64,000 nucleotides of DNA from JAJCYL01 sp040222875 (GTDB taxonomy: Bacteria; Bacteroidota; Bacteroidia; Cytophagales; Cyclobacteriaceae), in the NCBI GenBank assembly GCA_040222875.1, contig JAVKCG010000028.1, positions 1-64,000 on the forward strand, in the 5' to 3' direction. The translations under genes and the position numbers were made by a program. The notes below the pieces were generated by a model, which worked only from the letters and a program-made list of their open reading frames with translations, did no database searches and was not told where the DNA came from. This document shows positions 50,995 through 60,818 of this stretch, in pieces (position 1 is the first letter of the stretch; every line of letters begins with the position of its first letter).

Positions 50995-52839
50995 ATGGAT
51001 AGGAATCAGGTGATCGGGATCACCATGTTGGTGTTGATGTTTTGGGTGTATATTGAATTTTTCGCACCTGAACCACCCAAGCCGCAAGAGACAGAAACAG
51101 TAGAAGAGGCAATAACAGATGATCCGGTAAAAACTCCAGACTCAACGATTGAGGAGGCCGAATCGATTGAGGAAGCACCTGATTCAATAATGCTGGCGGA
51201 ACGCAGTGCTCAGTTGGGAGCTTTTGCAGCTGGCGCAGAAGGTTCTGAAAAATTTATTGTTATTGAGAACGAAGATGTCCGGATAACATTCTCAACGCTG
51301 GGAGGTAGTATCAAAGAAGTTCTCCTGAAAGAATACCTAACTTATACCAAAGAACCTCTAATACTCTCAGATGAGGAAAACCTGCAGATATCTAAATTAA
51401 TATCTTCTCAAGGTAAGCAGGTAGACTTAAAAGATCTCTACTTTACCACCAATGCAAGGTCAGCACAGGTTGAGAATGGTGATACCCTCGAAATTAAATT
51501 TCGGCTTCCTTTAGAAGCAGGTGGGTCAGTTGAGCAGACCTATAAAATAGCCGGCACCGGATACCTGATTGATTATAACCTGAACTTTGATGGCCTCGAT
51601 AACATCGTTGATAATCAAGACATGACTTTCTTCTGGAACAACCATGCAAAGCGTATGGAAGCTAATCTCGAAGATGCAAGAAGAGAGACCTGGGTGCAAT
51701 GGCGCACATTAAAAGATGAAGTCGACGACATTTCCTCAACCGACCCTGATTTACTTCAAGAAGCAACTTTAGACGGTGTGAAGTGGGCTTCATTAAAACA
51801 AAAGTTTTTCACCTCTGCAATCCTCTCTGATAATGGTTTCAGGAGTGGGGAATTTACATCAATCTACAATCCACTGGATACTTCCATTGTAAGGGAAGCC
51901 ACATTCAAATTGACATACCCAATTGGTGATTTGAAAACCGGACAAGGTGATTTTAGTTTTTATTTCGGCCCCAACAGTTATCAGATTTTAAAGAAAATGC
52001 CTGATGGCTTTTCGGCGAATGTTGATTTGGGCTGGAATGTTTTTGCCGTGATCAATAAGTTTTTGGTAATTCCGCTTTTCAGCTGGTTAGAGAACTATAT
52101 CTCCAATTATGGTATCATCATAATGATTTTGGTGATAGTCATTAAGATTATTCTCTTCCCTCTTTCATACAAAGCTTACATGTCGATGGCGAAAATGAAG
52201 GCTTTTAAGCCTGAGCTTGATGAGATGAAGGAAAAGTATCCTGATGACATGCAAAAGCAGCAGTCAGAGATGATGGCGATGTATCAGAAAGCGGGGGTTA
52301 ATCCATTGAGTGGTTGTATCCCAATGTTGCTGCAAATGCCCATCCTTTTTGCGCTCTTCAATTTCTTCCCAAATTCTATTGAACTGAGGCAACAAAGTTT
52401 TCTTTGGGCGCATGACCTTTCCACTTATGACAGTGTGCTTGATCTGCCTTTCAACATCCCGATGTATGGCGATCATGTAAGCCTTTTTACAATCTTGATG
52501 ACATTGTCAACAATACTTTATACCTGGTCAAACAGTCAGATGACGACTGTGCAGGGGCCGATGAAGACCATGCAGTACATAATGCCTGTAATGTTCATGT
52601 TTTTCCTGAACTCGTTCTCAGCAGGCCTTACGTTCTACTACTTTGTTGCCAACATTGTAACCTTTGGTCAGCAGTTTGCCATTAAGCAGTTTATCGATGA
52701 AGACAAAATCAGAAAACTGATTGAGGAAAATAAGCTGAAGAACGCAAATAAGAAGCAATCGCCCTTTATGTCGAAATTGCAGAATGCCATGAAGCAGGCT
52801 GAGGAGCAAAGAAGGGAGAAACAGAAAAAGAAGAAATAA
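50995..52839 (+). CDS. yidC: Membrane protein insertase
   Basis: The 614-residue protein has an N-terminal membrane helix followed by an acidic linker (residues 25-70), a periplasmic beta domain to about residue 345, and the conserved C-terminal five-helix core with MSMAKMKAFKPELDEMKEKYPDD and NPLSGCIPMLLQMPILFALFNFF. It inserts inner-membrane proteins with or without the Sec translocon. The C-end is a basic KQAEEQRREKQKKKK tail, which can bind ribosomes. Confidence 0.97.
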   Translation: MDRNQVIGITMLVLMFWVYIEFFAPEPPKPQETETVEEAITDDPVKTPDSTIEEAESIEEAPDSIMLAERSAQLGAFAAGAEGSEKFIVIENEDVRITFSTLGGSIKEVLLKEYLTYTKEPLILSDEENLQISKLISSQGKQVDLKDLYFTTNARSAQVENGDTLEIKFRLPLEAGGSVEQTYKIAGTGYLIDYNLNFDGLDNIVDNQDMTFFWNNHAKRMEANLEDARRETWVQWRTLKDEVDDISSTDPDLLQEATLDGVKWASLKQKFFTSAILSDNGFRSGEFTSIYNPLDTSIVREATFKLTYPIGDLKTGQGDFSFYFGPNSYQILKKMPDGFSANVDLGWNVFAVINKFLVIPLFSWLENYISNYGIIIMILVIVIKIILFPLSYKAYMSMAKMKAFKPELDEMKEKYPDDMQKQQSEMMAMYQKAGVNPLSGCIPMLLQMPILFALFNFFPNSIELRQQSFLWAHDLSTYDSVLDLPFNIPMYGDHVSLFTILMTLSTILYTWSNSQMTTVQGPMKTMQYIMPVMFMFFLNSFSAGLTFYYFVANIVTFGQQFAIKQFIDEDKIRKLIEENKLKNANKKQSPFMSKLQNAMKQAEEQRREKQKKKK

Positions 52840-52846
52840 GGGTTCG

Positions 52847-54004
52847 TTAATTCAGTTCGATGAACTGACCTTCATCAATATTTCCATCATCAACCTGATA
52901 AAGGGTAAATCCTGATTTCATTTCGAAATCCATGACCTTGGTTGGGCCAACAATGGCAGCAGTATGGTGGAATGCGGTTTGCCTTTCTGCAAATTCAAAG
53001 GTTGTCTTTTGAACATGATGAAAATGTCCGCCAAGTGCAAGTGCAAAGTTTTTTTGTCTAAGTACTTCAAACACTTCCTGTGAGTTTGCCACAATATGGC
53101 GGTATTGTTTTTTGCCATCAATATCAACCAACACATTAAGTTGCCAGCTATCGTGGAAACCGAAAGTGCTAATAGCCGCAGACAAAAATGGGATATGCTG
53201 AAAGGTGACAATAGGAGTTTCATTTTCTAGCTGGGCGATGTCTTGTTTGATCCACTCAAGCTGCACCGGATCGATATCCCCGTAATACCAGAGATCATTA
53301 TAACTCTGTGCATCTAAACCCATAAAGTGTACACCGCCATAGTTGAATGAATAGTAGTTAGGGCCCAAATATTTATGATACATTTTTTTACCATAAAGGG
53401 GATTTTCTTTACTGACAAGTGACTTATGACGCTCAATACCAAATATTTCGTGATTCCCGGGAACACTCCAAACAGGAACAGAAAACTTTGAAATTTCATC
53501 TGCATACATTTGATAAAGACTCGTAGCCCTCTCTTCCGGAACCCTTAATGCATCCCTAATCAGGTCACCTGTGATCAAAACGAAATCCGGTTTGATTGAG
53601 TCAACCATCAATTTAAACTTTTGCAAACGAGGCAGGCTTTCATCGTCCAAATGGGTATCAGAGGCATGGATGAAAGTAAATGTGGTTTTATTTTCTGATT
53701 GAGTTAATCCGAAATTGAGATTCTGATTTTTAGTATTCAACCAATGAGGTGATGTGGCTCTGTATCCATCTGGAGGCACAACATTTATTAAACCATATCT
53801 ATCTCCCTCAAAAGAAAATTCACCAGAACTGTTGGTGGTGGTCGTAGTGATTTGATTGGAAACCAGAATGTTTGCAATTCCACCCTCATTCTCATCCATG
53901 AGGCCATTTTGGTTTTCATCCAGGAAAACATAGCCATTAATGCCCTGTGCACTCAAACAACAAGTTGACCAGATGAATAAAGTAAAAATTATTAACGCTC
54001 TCAT
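52847..54004 (-). CDS. Secreted calcineurin-like phosphoesterase with SdrD-B-like domain
   Basis: The 385-residue protein has a signal peptide ending near CLSAQ, then a small beta domain (GYVFLDENQNGLMDENEGGIAN, an SdrD_B-like or carboxypeptidase-regulatory-like unit), then the metallophosphoesterase domain with HASDTHLDD, ITGDLIRD, VPGNHE and GHFHH metal motifs. Extracellular or periplasmic hydrolysis of phosphate esters is expected; the nested domain order suggests a cell-surface enzyme. It is translationally coupled (ATGA) with the M20 amidohydrolase upstream. Confidence 0.88.
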   Translation of the reverse strand: MRALIIFTLFIWSTCCLSAQGINGYVFLDENQNGLMDENEGGIANILVSNQITTTTTNSSGEFSFEGDRYGLINVVPPDGYRATSPHWLNTKNQNLNFGLTQSENKTTFTFIHASDTHLDDESLPRLQKFKLMVDSIKPDFVLITGDLIRDALRVPEERATSLYQMYADEISKFSVPVWSVPGNHEIFGIERHKSLVSKENPLYGKKMYHKYLGPNYYSFNYGGVHFMGLDAQSYNDLWYYGDIDPVQLEWIKQDIAQLENETPIVTFQHIPFLSAAISTFGFHDSWQLNVLVDIDGKKQYRHIVANSQEVFEVLRQKNFALALGGHFHHVQKTTFEFAERQTAFHHTAAIVGPTKVMDFEMKSGFTLYQVDDGNIDEGQFIELN

Positions 54005-55431
54005 TTCCTATAATCTAAGGCTGGAGCCCTATCTCCCAAAAGTGGCTCATACTTAAAATCAGGTCCCTGCTTCGTACGGAGTTCGTTCCAGGCGTCTTCA
54101 ATTAATTTGGGTGTTCGAAATAAATTGATAGCCGTCAGAGTCATTGTCTTAGCTGCTACCATCATTCCTTTGTTGCCAATTGAAGTGCCACCACAAGCAA
54201 CTGCCTGCCAGCTATGTGCCGGCGTACCAGGCACCCAGGTTGCTGCTCTCATTGAAACTGTCGGCACATTCCAGCTAACATCGCCTGTATCCGCTGAGGC
54301 TTTACCATCCACTAATTTGTAGGGCTGAACTAGATTTACAGAGCCGAGGTGTTTATCAGATCCAACCAAAGTCTTTTGAATTCTTTCTGCAAACTTCATT
54401 TCCTCTTCGGTGTACTCAAAACCACCGACATAGCTTAGGTTGGCATGCATTTGCTTTGCCAGGGTCTCATTTGGCAGGCGGTCATAAGTGCCCCCGGTTA
54501 CCTCATATTCCATTCTCGTTTCTGTTCCAATAGCAGCACCTTCAGCAGTTTTCACAATTCGCTCCCACATTGACCTTACTTCTTCACGATCCTTATGTCG
54601 TACATACATGTACACTTCGGCAAATGATGGAACAATATTTGGCGCATCACCTCCGCGGGTGATCACATAGTGAATCCTCGTTCCTTCAGTTGTATGCTCC
54701 CGCATCATATTGACCATGTGGGTCATGGCTTCAATGCCATCTAACGCGGATCGGCCTTTTTCCGGGGCTCCCGCGGCATGTGCTGAGACCCCATAAAATC
54801 GAAACTTCCCTGTTTTTGTAGCAAGGTTTGTCGCAGCATCTGCACTGTTTTGGTCACCGGCATGCCAGGTAACTACTGCGTCTACATCTTTAAACAACCC
54901 CTCCCTGACCATGTAAACTTTTCCAGAGCCGCCCTCTTCCGCTGGTGTACCGAAGTATTTTATTGTTCCTGAAATATTGTTGGAAGTCATCCAGTCTTTA
55001 ACAGCAATTGCTGCTGCCATAGAGCCTGTCCCAAACAGGTGATGACCACAAGCATGTCCGGGAGCTCCATCAGTTGCCGGAGCTTTTTCAGGAACAGCTT
55101 TTTGCGACATTCCAGGCAAAGCATCATACTCACCCAGTACTCCAATTACTGGTTTACCGGAACCATATGTAGCAACAAAAGCTGTTGGCATTCCAGCGAC
55201 CCCGGCTTCAATATTAAAACCAGCCGCTTTAAGTTCATCTTGCAGCAGTGCCGAACTGGACTCCTCCATGTAGCCAAGCTCAGGGTTCGCCCATATTTGT
55301 TGGGCAATGTTGCTGTAGTAATCTGATTTCGCTTCCAATGAAGCAATGATGCCCTCTGTCTGCTTGTTGTTTTTTTGAGGGTAGGCCGAAAAAGCATACA
55401 GGCTTAAACAAATGGTCAAAAAGGTTTTCAT
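54001..55431 (-). CDS. Exported M20-family amidohydrolase (AbgB-like)
   Basis: The ATG at 55431 gives 476 residues with a signal peptide ending near SAYPQ. The M20 zinc motifs are GEYDALPG, GHACGHHLFGTGSMAA (His-His), GTPAEEGGSGK (Glu-Glu) and WHAGDQN. The sequence is closest to AbgB, the p-aminobenzoyl-glutamate hydrolase subunit, but that enzyme is cytoplasmic whereas this one is exported. It probably cleaves N-acyl or N-aryl amino acids or dipeptides. It is the first gene of a two-gene operon with the phosphoesterase. Confidence 0.88.
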   Translation of the reverse strand: MKTFLTICLSLYAFSAYPQKNNKQTEGIIASLEAKSDYYSNIAQQIWANPELGYMEESSSALLQDELKAAGFNIEAGVAGMPTAFVATYGSGKPVIGVLGEYDALPGMSQKAVPEKAPATDGAPGHACGHHLFGTGSMAAAIAVKDWMTSNNISGTIKYFGTPAEEGGSGKVYMVREGLFKDVDAVVTWHAGDQNSADAATNLATKTGKFRFYGVSAHAAGAPEKGRSALDGIEAMTHMVNMMREHTTEGTRIHYVITRGGDAPNIVPSFAEVYMYVRHKDREEVRSMWERIVKTAEGAAIGTETRMEYEVTGGTYDRLPNETLAKQMHANLSYVGGFEYTEEEMKFAERIQKTLVGSDKHLGSVNLVQPYKLVDGKASADTGDVSWNVPTVSMRAATWVPGTPAHSWQAVACGGTSIGNKGMMVAAKTMTLTAINLFRTPKLIEDAWNELRTKQGPDFKYEPLLGDRAPALDYRK

Positions 55432-55597
55432 AATTTCAAATGTCATGGATTTTGAAAAAATTACTGTATTGATTGCCAAAAAATTTTCCTTATAGGCGTA
55501 TTTAAGCACAAATAGTGAATTTGACATTATCTGCCATTTTGCTTAAGATTTATTCTACAGAATTTCTTAGCTTGAGAAATCTTAAATTATCACTAGA

Positions 55598-57478
55598 ATG
55601 TTACTCAAAAGAATCCTCATCAGGGTATTATTATTTGTTACTTTCTCACTCTATCTATTCAAGTCTTACTCCCAAACCAGACCACTCATATTTGGGGAGA
55701 TATCAGAAAAAGATCTGGAAATGACGGTTTATGAGAAAGATTCAAGTGCTGGGGCGATAGTCTTAGCTAACTATGGAAGCTTGAATGGTACAACCTATAA
55801 ATTCAAAAGGAACTTAAGGATAAAAATATTAAGGAAAACTGGGTATGAATTTGCAAATCAAATAATCAATATACCCAGTAAGAGTGATGTAAAGGGTTTT
55901 ACCTATAACCTTGAAAATGGTGAGGTGGTAAAAACTGAATTGGATAAGGAATCGATTTTCGAAGAGGAGGTATTTGATGACTATTATATCCTCAGGATTT
56001 TCATGCCCGATGTAAAAGTTGGGTCTGTAATTGAACTGGAGTACACCCACTTTGGTCTTCCATTTGAATGGCGATTTCAGGAAACGATACCAGTCGTGTG
56101 GAGCGAATTACACATCGAAGAAACTACCTGGGTTCTTTGGGAAAAAATTTTCTACGGTTATGAGCAGCTTGATTTGGTTGAAGGTAATAATTGGGCAGCT
56201 TATGATGTTCCGGCGATAAAGCCAGAGCCACTTATCAACAATATTGAGAACTACCTCACCAAATTTGAAATAGAAGTAACTAGAATTTATCAAACAAACA
56301 TAGCAACCGATTGGGATGCCGTAAGCACACGTTTAATGAAGAGCGGTGCCTTTGGCGACGAACTCCGGCGTTTGAGCTATTTAAAAAAGCAGGCCAAGGA
56401 AATTAAAATTAACAACAATGATGCCCTATCTCAGCTACAAGCCGCCGTAAATTTCATTAAAGAAGAATTTGATTGGGATGGTAATTCAAGAATATGGGCC
56501 TCGACTGAATTGCCATTTGCCTTCAAAGGTAAAGAAGCAGTGAACTCAACTGACATCAACCTATCCTTGATAGTGCTACTTCGCCATTTAGGTTTTGAAA
56601 CCTATCCGGCAGTTCTCAGCACCAGAGAAAACGGTATATTATCACCAGCGCATGCTTCCTTAAGGAAGCTCAATTATGTAATCGCTTATTTAAATTTTGA
56701 GGGTGAACAGATTTTCCTTGATGCCACCGACAAAAACTTACCAATTGGAATGTTACCAAAGAGGGTTTGGAATGGTCAGGCCAGGGTAATTGATGAGACA
56801 AAGAATGGATGGATTGACATGTCATCCGCAATGAAGTCACATAAGGAAGTCTATTATATGGATCTAACGCTTAATTCAGATGCTGAGCTAATGGGTAAGG
56901 TTAGATGTACAAGGCAAGATCATGCAGCTCTTGATTTTAGGAATGAACGTGAAAAGGTTTCAGCTGATGATGAGCTTGTAAAGAATATTGAAGAGAATTA
57001 CACTAATAATATTGAGATTACTAACTATCAATTGGTGAATGTTGATGATATCAGTAAACCACTTATTGAAGAGTTTGAAATTGAAGCCTCTGATCTAGTT
57101 GATGATTTAGGCACTTCGCTACTTGTGAGCCCAATTATTTATGGGAGCATAAAAGAAAACCCGTTTAAATCTGATGAAAGGAAATACCCAATTGACATAG
57201 CTTATCCCATCAGTAAATCAGCATATGTCACTATTAATTTGGAAGACGGCGTATCTATAGATGCACTGCCCGAGGCGATAAACATGTCCTTGCCAGACAA
57301 TTCAGCGAAATTCATTTTTCAGGCGAAGAAAATTGATGCATCAAAGTATCAGGTGTTCTACAAGTTCGATATTAACAAGCCAATTTATTTCCCGTCAGAA
57401 TATCATGACCTTAAAAAGTTTTACGAAATGGTGGTTAACAAACTTGGAGAGCAATTTTTAATTCAAAAAAAGACTTAA
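55598..57478 (+). CDS. DUF3857 / transglutaminase-like exported protein, triad lost
   Basis: The 626-residue protein has a signal peptide ending near KSYSQ. Residues 55-250 are a DUF3857 domain, residues 270-390 a transglutaminase-like core, and the rest a DUF3858-like tail. Where a catalytic GDCKD would be expected, it reads NSTDINLS near 316-323; the usual His is Tyr360 in LNYVIAYL; only Asp375 (FLDATD) remains. It should therefore be catalytically inactive. The next gene starts three bases on and encodes a relative that keeps the triad, so the two probably work together. Confidence 0.85.
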   Translation: MLLKRILIRVLLFVTFSLYLFKSYSQTRPLIFGEISEKDLEMTVYEKDSSAGAIVLANYGSLNGTTYKFKRNLRIKILRKTGYEFANQIINIPSKSDVKGFTYNLENGEVVKTELDKESIFEEEVFDDYYILRIFMPDVKVGSVIELEYTHFGLPFEWRFQETIPVVWSELHIEETTWVLWEKIFYGYEQLDLVEGNNWAAYDVPAIKPEPLINNIENYLTKFEIEVTRIYQTNIATDWDAVSTRLMKSGAFGDELRRLSYLKKQAKEIKINNNDALSQLQAAVNFIKEEFDWDGNSRIWASTELPFAFKGKEAVNSTDINLSLIVLLRHLGFETYPAVLSTRENGILSPAHASLRKLNYVIAYLNFEGEQIFLDATDKNLPIGMLPKRVWNGQARVIDETKNGWIDMSSAMKSHKEVYYMDLTLNSDAELMGKVRCTRQDHAALDFRNEREKVSADDELVKNIEENYTNNIEITNYQLVNVDDISKPLIEEFEIEASDLVDDLGTSLLVSPIIYGSIKENPFKSDERKYPIDIAYPISKSAYVTINLEDGVSIDALPEAINMSLPDNSAKFIFQAKKIDASKYQVFYKFDINKPIYFPSEYHDLKKFYEMVVNKLGEQFLIQKKT

Positions 57479-57481
57479 ATA

Positions 57482-59377
57482 ATGAAAGTCCTTGTCCTTC
57501 TTTCCAGTATTTGTTTTTGTGTACTAACAACAAACGGTCAACAGAGATATAATACAAATGGTACTGATCCAAAATTTTTAGAGGGTGCGAATTCTATAGT
57601 TCAAAAAAATTATATGGAATTTGAAGTTCTTAGCCCAGGTGAGGCCGTTTTAAAAGTTGATTACGCTATTACAATTTTGAATAAAGGCGCTGAATCGTTG
57701 GCTAGGCTCAGAGCATTCCACGACAAATTCAGAACAATAAGTAACGTAAAAGCCTTTGTTTATGACAAGAATGGGGAACAAATAAGAAAAGTGCCAAAAG
57801 AGGATATTCTTGATTTAAGCATTATATCCGGTTTCGCCTTTTATGACGACAACAGGATAAAATATCTTAACCCTGATTATAAAGATTACCCTTATACCTT
57901 CGAATACTCTTATACAGCCCGCTATTCAGGATTGCTTACATATCCTTCTTGGTTTGTTTATAGCGACTATAATCAAAGTGTTGTTCATTCCGAGTTTTCT
58001 GTGGTTGTTCCCAGAAACATGTCGGTAAGATACTTGGAGCAAAACGGCGTATTAAAACCCGAAGTGCAATCAATCGACGGTAAAGTTGTTTCTACTTGGA
58101 AAGCGAGTAATCTTGTGGCCATAAAGGAGGAGCCGTTTTCAAAAGGGTTATATAGCTACTCTCCGTCAGTGATCATAGCACCTAATGAGTTTGAAATGGA
58201 AGGAATTTATTCCAAAAACGAAAGTTGGAATGATTTTGCCCAGTGGATTTCAAGCTTGAATCAAGACCGTGATGACCTCTCTGAAGATAAAAAAGAAGAA
58301 ATCCGAGAACTGGTAAAAGGTGTTGAGAGTGATTCGGAAAAGGTCAAGATTCTTTACAATCACCTACAAAATGAAACACGCTATGTAAGTATTCAACTTG
58401 GTATCGGGGGCTGGCAACCATTTAAAGCTTCAACTGTTGAAGAGCTTGGATATGGAGATTGCAAAGCCCTCTCGAATTATATGAAAGCAATGTTGGATGT
58501 GGTTGGTATAAACAGCAATTATGTACTGGTCTCAGCGGGCGCTAATCAACCAAATATCAAAAAAGATTTTCCAGGCAACCAATTTAACCATGCATTCATA
58601 ATGGTTCCTTCGGCTAAAGATACTATTTGGTTAGAATGTACAAGTCAGCAAACACCTTTCGGATATTTAGGCAGCTTTACTGATGATAGGGATGTACTGA
58701 TCATTAATGAAGATGGGACAGGTAATATTGTAAGAACCCCGGCTTATAGCCCGGAAGAAAATCTGCAAAAACGAAATGTAATGATCAAAATAGATGAGGA
58801 AGGTAATGCAACTGCGGATGTTTTTACATCATTCACAGGTGCAAAATATTTCGAAGTACTGCCCTACTTGCTCTATGGCGGAGACAAAGCTCAGAGTGCC
58901 TTATATCAATCGATAGAATTACAAAATTTCACAATCAATGAGTTTGACCATGAATCAAAAGCTAATGATGAGATTGTTAGACAGATGAATTTGTCAGTTT
59001 CTGGTTATGCTAGAAAGTCTGGCACTAACCTAATCATGCCATTAAATTTTGCAAATAGTCAGGTTGGTATTAAATCAAACGATGTGAGGACAAACGAAAT
59101 TCAGGTCCGAAGAGCCTCCACTGAAATTGATGACATTGTGTACGAAATACCTGTTGGTTATCACATTGCCAATCAGCCATCACCTGTTACAATTGATTCT
59201 CAGTATGGTAAATACGAAATGACCGTTGAAATTGAGGGTAGGTCTATCAAATACCATCGCAAATTCACAATGCATAGAGGGCTTTACCCTGCAACCGAAT
59301 ACGAATCTTTCGAAAATTTTATGAATTCAATAAAGAAGGCCGACAGGCAAAAGATGTTGCTTAAGTACGGCACCTAG
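57482..59377 (+). CDS. DUF3857 / transglutaminase-like exported protein, triad intact
   Basis: This 631-residue relative of the upstream gene has a signal peptide ending near TTNGQ, a DUF3857 domain, and a transglutaminase-like core with Cys327 in GYGDCKAL, His370 in QFNHAF and an acidic residue (Glu385 in WLECTS). A papain-like thiol chemistry, either cross-linking or peptide cleavage, is expected in the periplasm. It follows its inactive paralogue by three bases, so both arose from one duplication or were co-acquired. No substrate is known. Confidence 0.87.
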   Translation: MKVLVLLSSICFCVLTTNGQQRYNTNGTDPKFLEGANSIVQKNYMEFEVLSPGEAVLKVDYAITILNKGAESLARLRAFHDKFRTISNVKAFVYDKNGEQIRKVPKEDILDLSIISGFAFYDDNRIKYLNPDYKDYPYTFEYSYTARYSGLLTYPSWFVYSDYNQSVVHSEFSVVVPRNMSVRYLEQNGVLKPEVQSIDGKVVSTWKASNLVAIKEEPFSKGLYSYSPSVIIAPNEFEMEGIYSKNESWNDFAQWISSLNQDRDDLSEDKKEEIRELVKGVESDSEKVKILYNHLQNETRYVSIQLGIGGWQPFKASTVEELGYGDCKALSNYMKAMLDVVGINSNYVLVSAGANQPNIKKDFPGNQFNHAFIMVPSAKDTIWLECTSQQTPFGYLGSFTDDRDVLIINEDGTGNIVRTPAYSPEENLQKRNVMIKIDEEGNATADVFTSFTGAKYFEVLPYLLYGGDKAQSALYQSIELQNFTINEFDHESKANDEIVRQMNLSVSGYARKSGTNLIMPLNFANSQVGIKSNDVRTNEIQVRRASTEIDDIVYEIPVGYHIANQPSPVTIDSQYGKYEMTVEIEGRSIKYHRKFTMHRGLYPATEYESFENFMNSIKKADRQKMLLKYGT

Positions 59378-59387
59378 TGTCAGAACT

Positions 59388-60464
59388 CTATTTAAACCTC
59401 TTTATCACCACCCTGAGTAATTCCTTTACTTCTGGTGACTGCATTTCCCAGCCGTAGTTTTTTGCCGGCCCCTGAACAAGCTGGCTTACCGCATCTTCAA
59501 ATGAACTGCAATCCTCCAGTTCTTTAATTGAAGATTCGAAGGTTTCTGTTTGGCCATCAAATAGCTCTTTAATAAACATAAACCTATGATTGATACTAAT
59601 GCTTTTCAATATACTCTGAACAGATTTTTCTGCGTGGGCAGTCGCTATGTCCATTGTCTCCGTTGCAGAAAGCTTATCGTTTAATGTTTTTTGCTCCTTA
59701 GAAAACTTGTCGTTCAGCTGCTGGCGTGATTTTTCAATGGCCAGTTCATCCATTTCTTCAAAATTCTCAAAAAGATTATTCTGGATGTCATCTATCTGCT
59801 CTTCCTCCTCGGCAGTCAACTCAGGAGCATCAACAAAAAAATCACTTGCTTCAACTGGATGAATCGAGTTGAATTCAGTCATTACAGCTTCGATATCCTC
59901 CGGTGCCTCGCTTGTACTTTTTAAGACACCGTCAAGCTTCTCGCTAACTGATTCTTTTGTTAATTCACTTGAATCATCACCTTGCTCCAGGGCATCTAGC
60001 AGGTGCATGTAAAGGTGTTTGTTGATTTTAATGTATTTAGCCTGAGATTTTAAAAATCTCAAGTTAAGCGTAGCACATTTGTCAATATTCTGATGGTAAT
60101 AGTCATAAGGCGATAATAGCAAGAAAAGCGTCTCTTGGATTGATTCTGACAATAGCGGCTTTAAATCTTCTTCATTAACCAAAATATTCTGTGAAAGCAC
60201 ATTCATTAAGGCCTTCATGGCATTTCTAACCCCATTGTTTTTATAATCAAAGTATGGGCTTTCTAACCTCGTTGTTTCAGCTTGCCATTTCGCAAATAGA
60301 TTTTTTAAAATGAAATAATTGACCTGTTTGATCCCGCAGAATTTCACTATTTCCTGACCGGTAATGGTCTTTTTGGTTTGAAAGAATTGCTCAATTAGTT
60401 TATCTGCTACTGCAGTACTGTAAGCTTCTATCGATTGTTTATTTAATTTGCTCTCCACTGTCAA
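59388..60464 (-). CDS. Conserved hypothetical protein with predicted helical ends
   Basis: The 358-residue protein has no signal or membrane segment. Residues 1-150 and 260-358 look mostly helical; residues 170-240 are strongly acidic (EEEEQIDDIQ). The C-terminal stretch INHRFMFIKELFDGQTETF is the most distinctive. I do not recognise a named family, though similar proteins occur next to a ferredoxin gene in other Bacteroidota as far as I recall. It is divergent from the ferredoxin gene across a 25 bp gap holding a promoter. Confidence 0.72.
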   Translation of the reverse strand: MTVESKLNKQSIEAYSTAVADKLIEQFFQTKKTITGQEIVKFCGIKQVNYFILKNLFAKWQAETTRLESPYFDYKNNGVRNAMKALMNVLSQNILVNEEDLKPLLSESIQETLFLLLSPYDYYHQNIDKCATLNLRFLKSQAKYIKINKHLYMHLLDALEQGDDSSELTKESVSEKLDGVLKSTSEAPEDIEAVMTEFNSIHPVEASDFFVDAPELTAEEEEQIDDIQNNLFENFEEMDELAIEKSRQQLNDKFSKEQKTLNDKLSATETMDIATAHAEKSVQSILKSISINHRFMFIKELFDGQTETFESSIKELEDCSSFEDAVSQLVQGPAKNYGWEMQSPEVKELLRVVIKRFK

Positions 60465-60475
60465 TTATTTGTTGT

Positions 60476-60483
60476 CAAAAGTA
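60476..60483 (-). promoter_or_regulatory. -7 promoter element in the divergent gap
   Basis: The minus strand reads TACTTTTG, an exact TAnnTTTG match, 12 bases before the hypothetical gene start at 60464. The predicted leader is therefore very short. Confidence 0.45.
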
Positions 60484-60489
60484 CAAAAT

Positions 60490-60813
60490 ATGCCTCAGTT
60501 CGTTATATCGAACCTCTTCAACAAAACGTTACAAGTGAATGGAAAATTTTCCAATCTGCTTAAAGAAATCCACGCTAACCAGATTGACTGGATGCATGCC
60601 TGTGGGGGCAAGGGTCGTTGTACAACATGTAAATTTGTGGTGGAAGAGGGTGCCGAAAACCTCTCAGAATTGACAGAAAATGAGATGCGATATCAAAAAG
60701 TCGGTCAGCTTAAAAAAAATGAACGATTGGCTTGCCAGGTAATGGCAACAGGGGATGCAAGGGTCTCCATTCCCGAAGAAGGCAAGTTTCCCCACATGAA
60801 ATACTCCGATTAA
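60490..60813 (+). CDS. 2Fe-2S ferredoxin
   Basis: From ATG 60490 the 107-residue protein is a plant/adrenodoxin-type ferredoxin with cluster ligands Cys38, Cys44, Cys47 and Cys82 (C-x5-C-x2-C-x34-C) in MHACGGKGRCTTCKF and ERLACQVM. It transfers single electrons; the partner reductase is unknown. An ORF start at 60448 would run into the divergent gene and is rejected. Thymidine kinase follows after five bases. Confidence 0.9.
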   Translation: MPQFVISNLFNKTLQVNGKFSNLLKEIHANQIDWMHACGGKGRCTTCKFVVEEGAENLSELTENEMRYQKVGQLKKNERLACQVMATGDARVSIPEEGKFPHMKYSD

Positions 60814-60818
60814 CGTAA

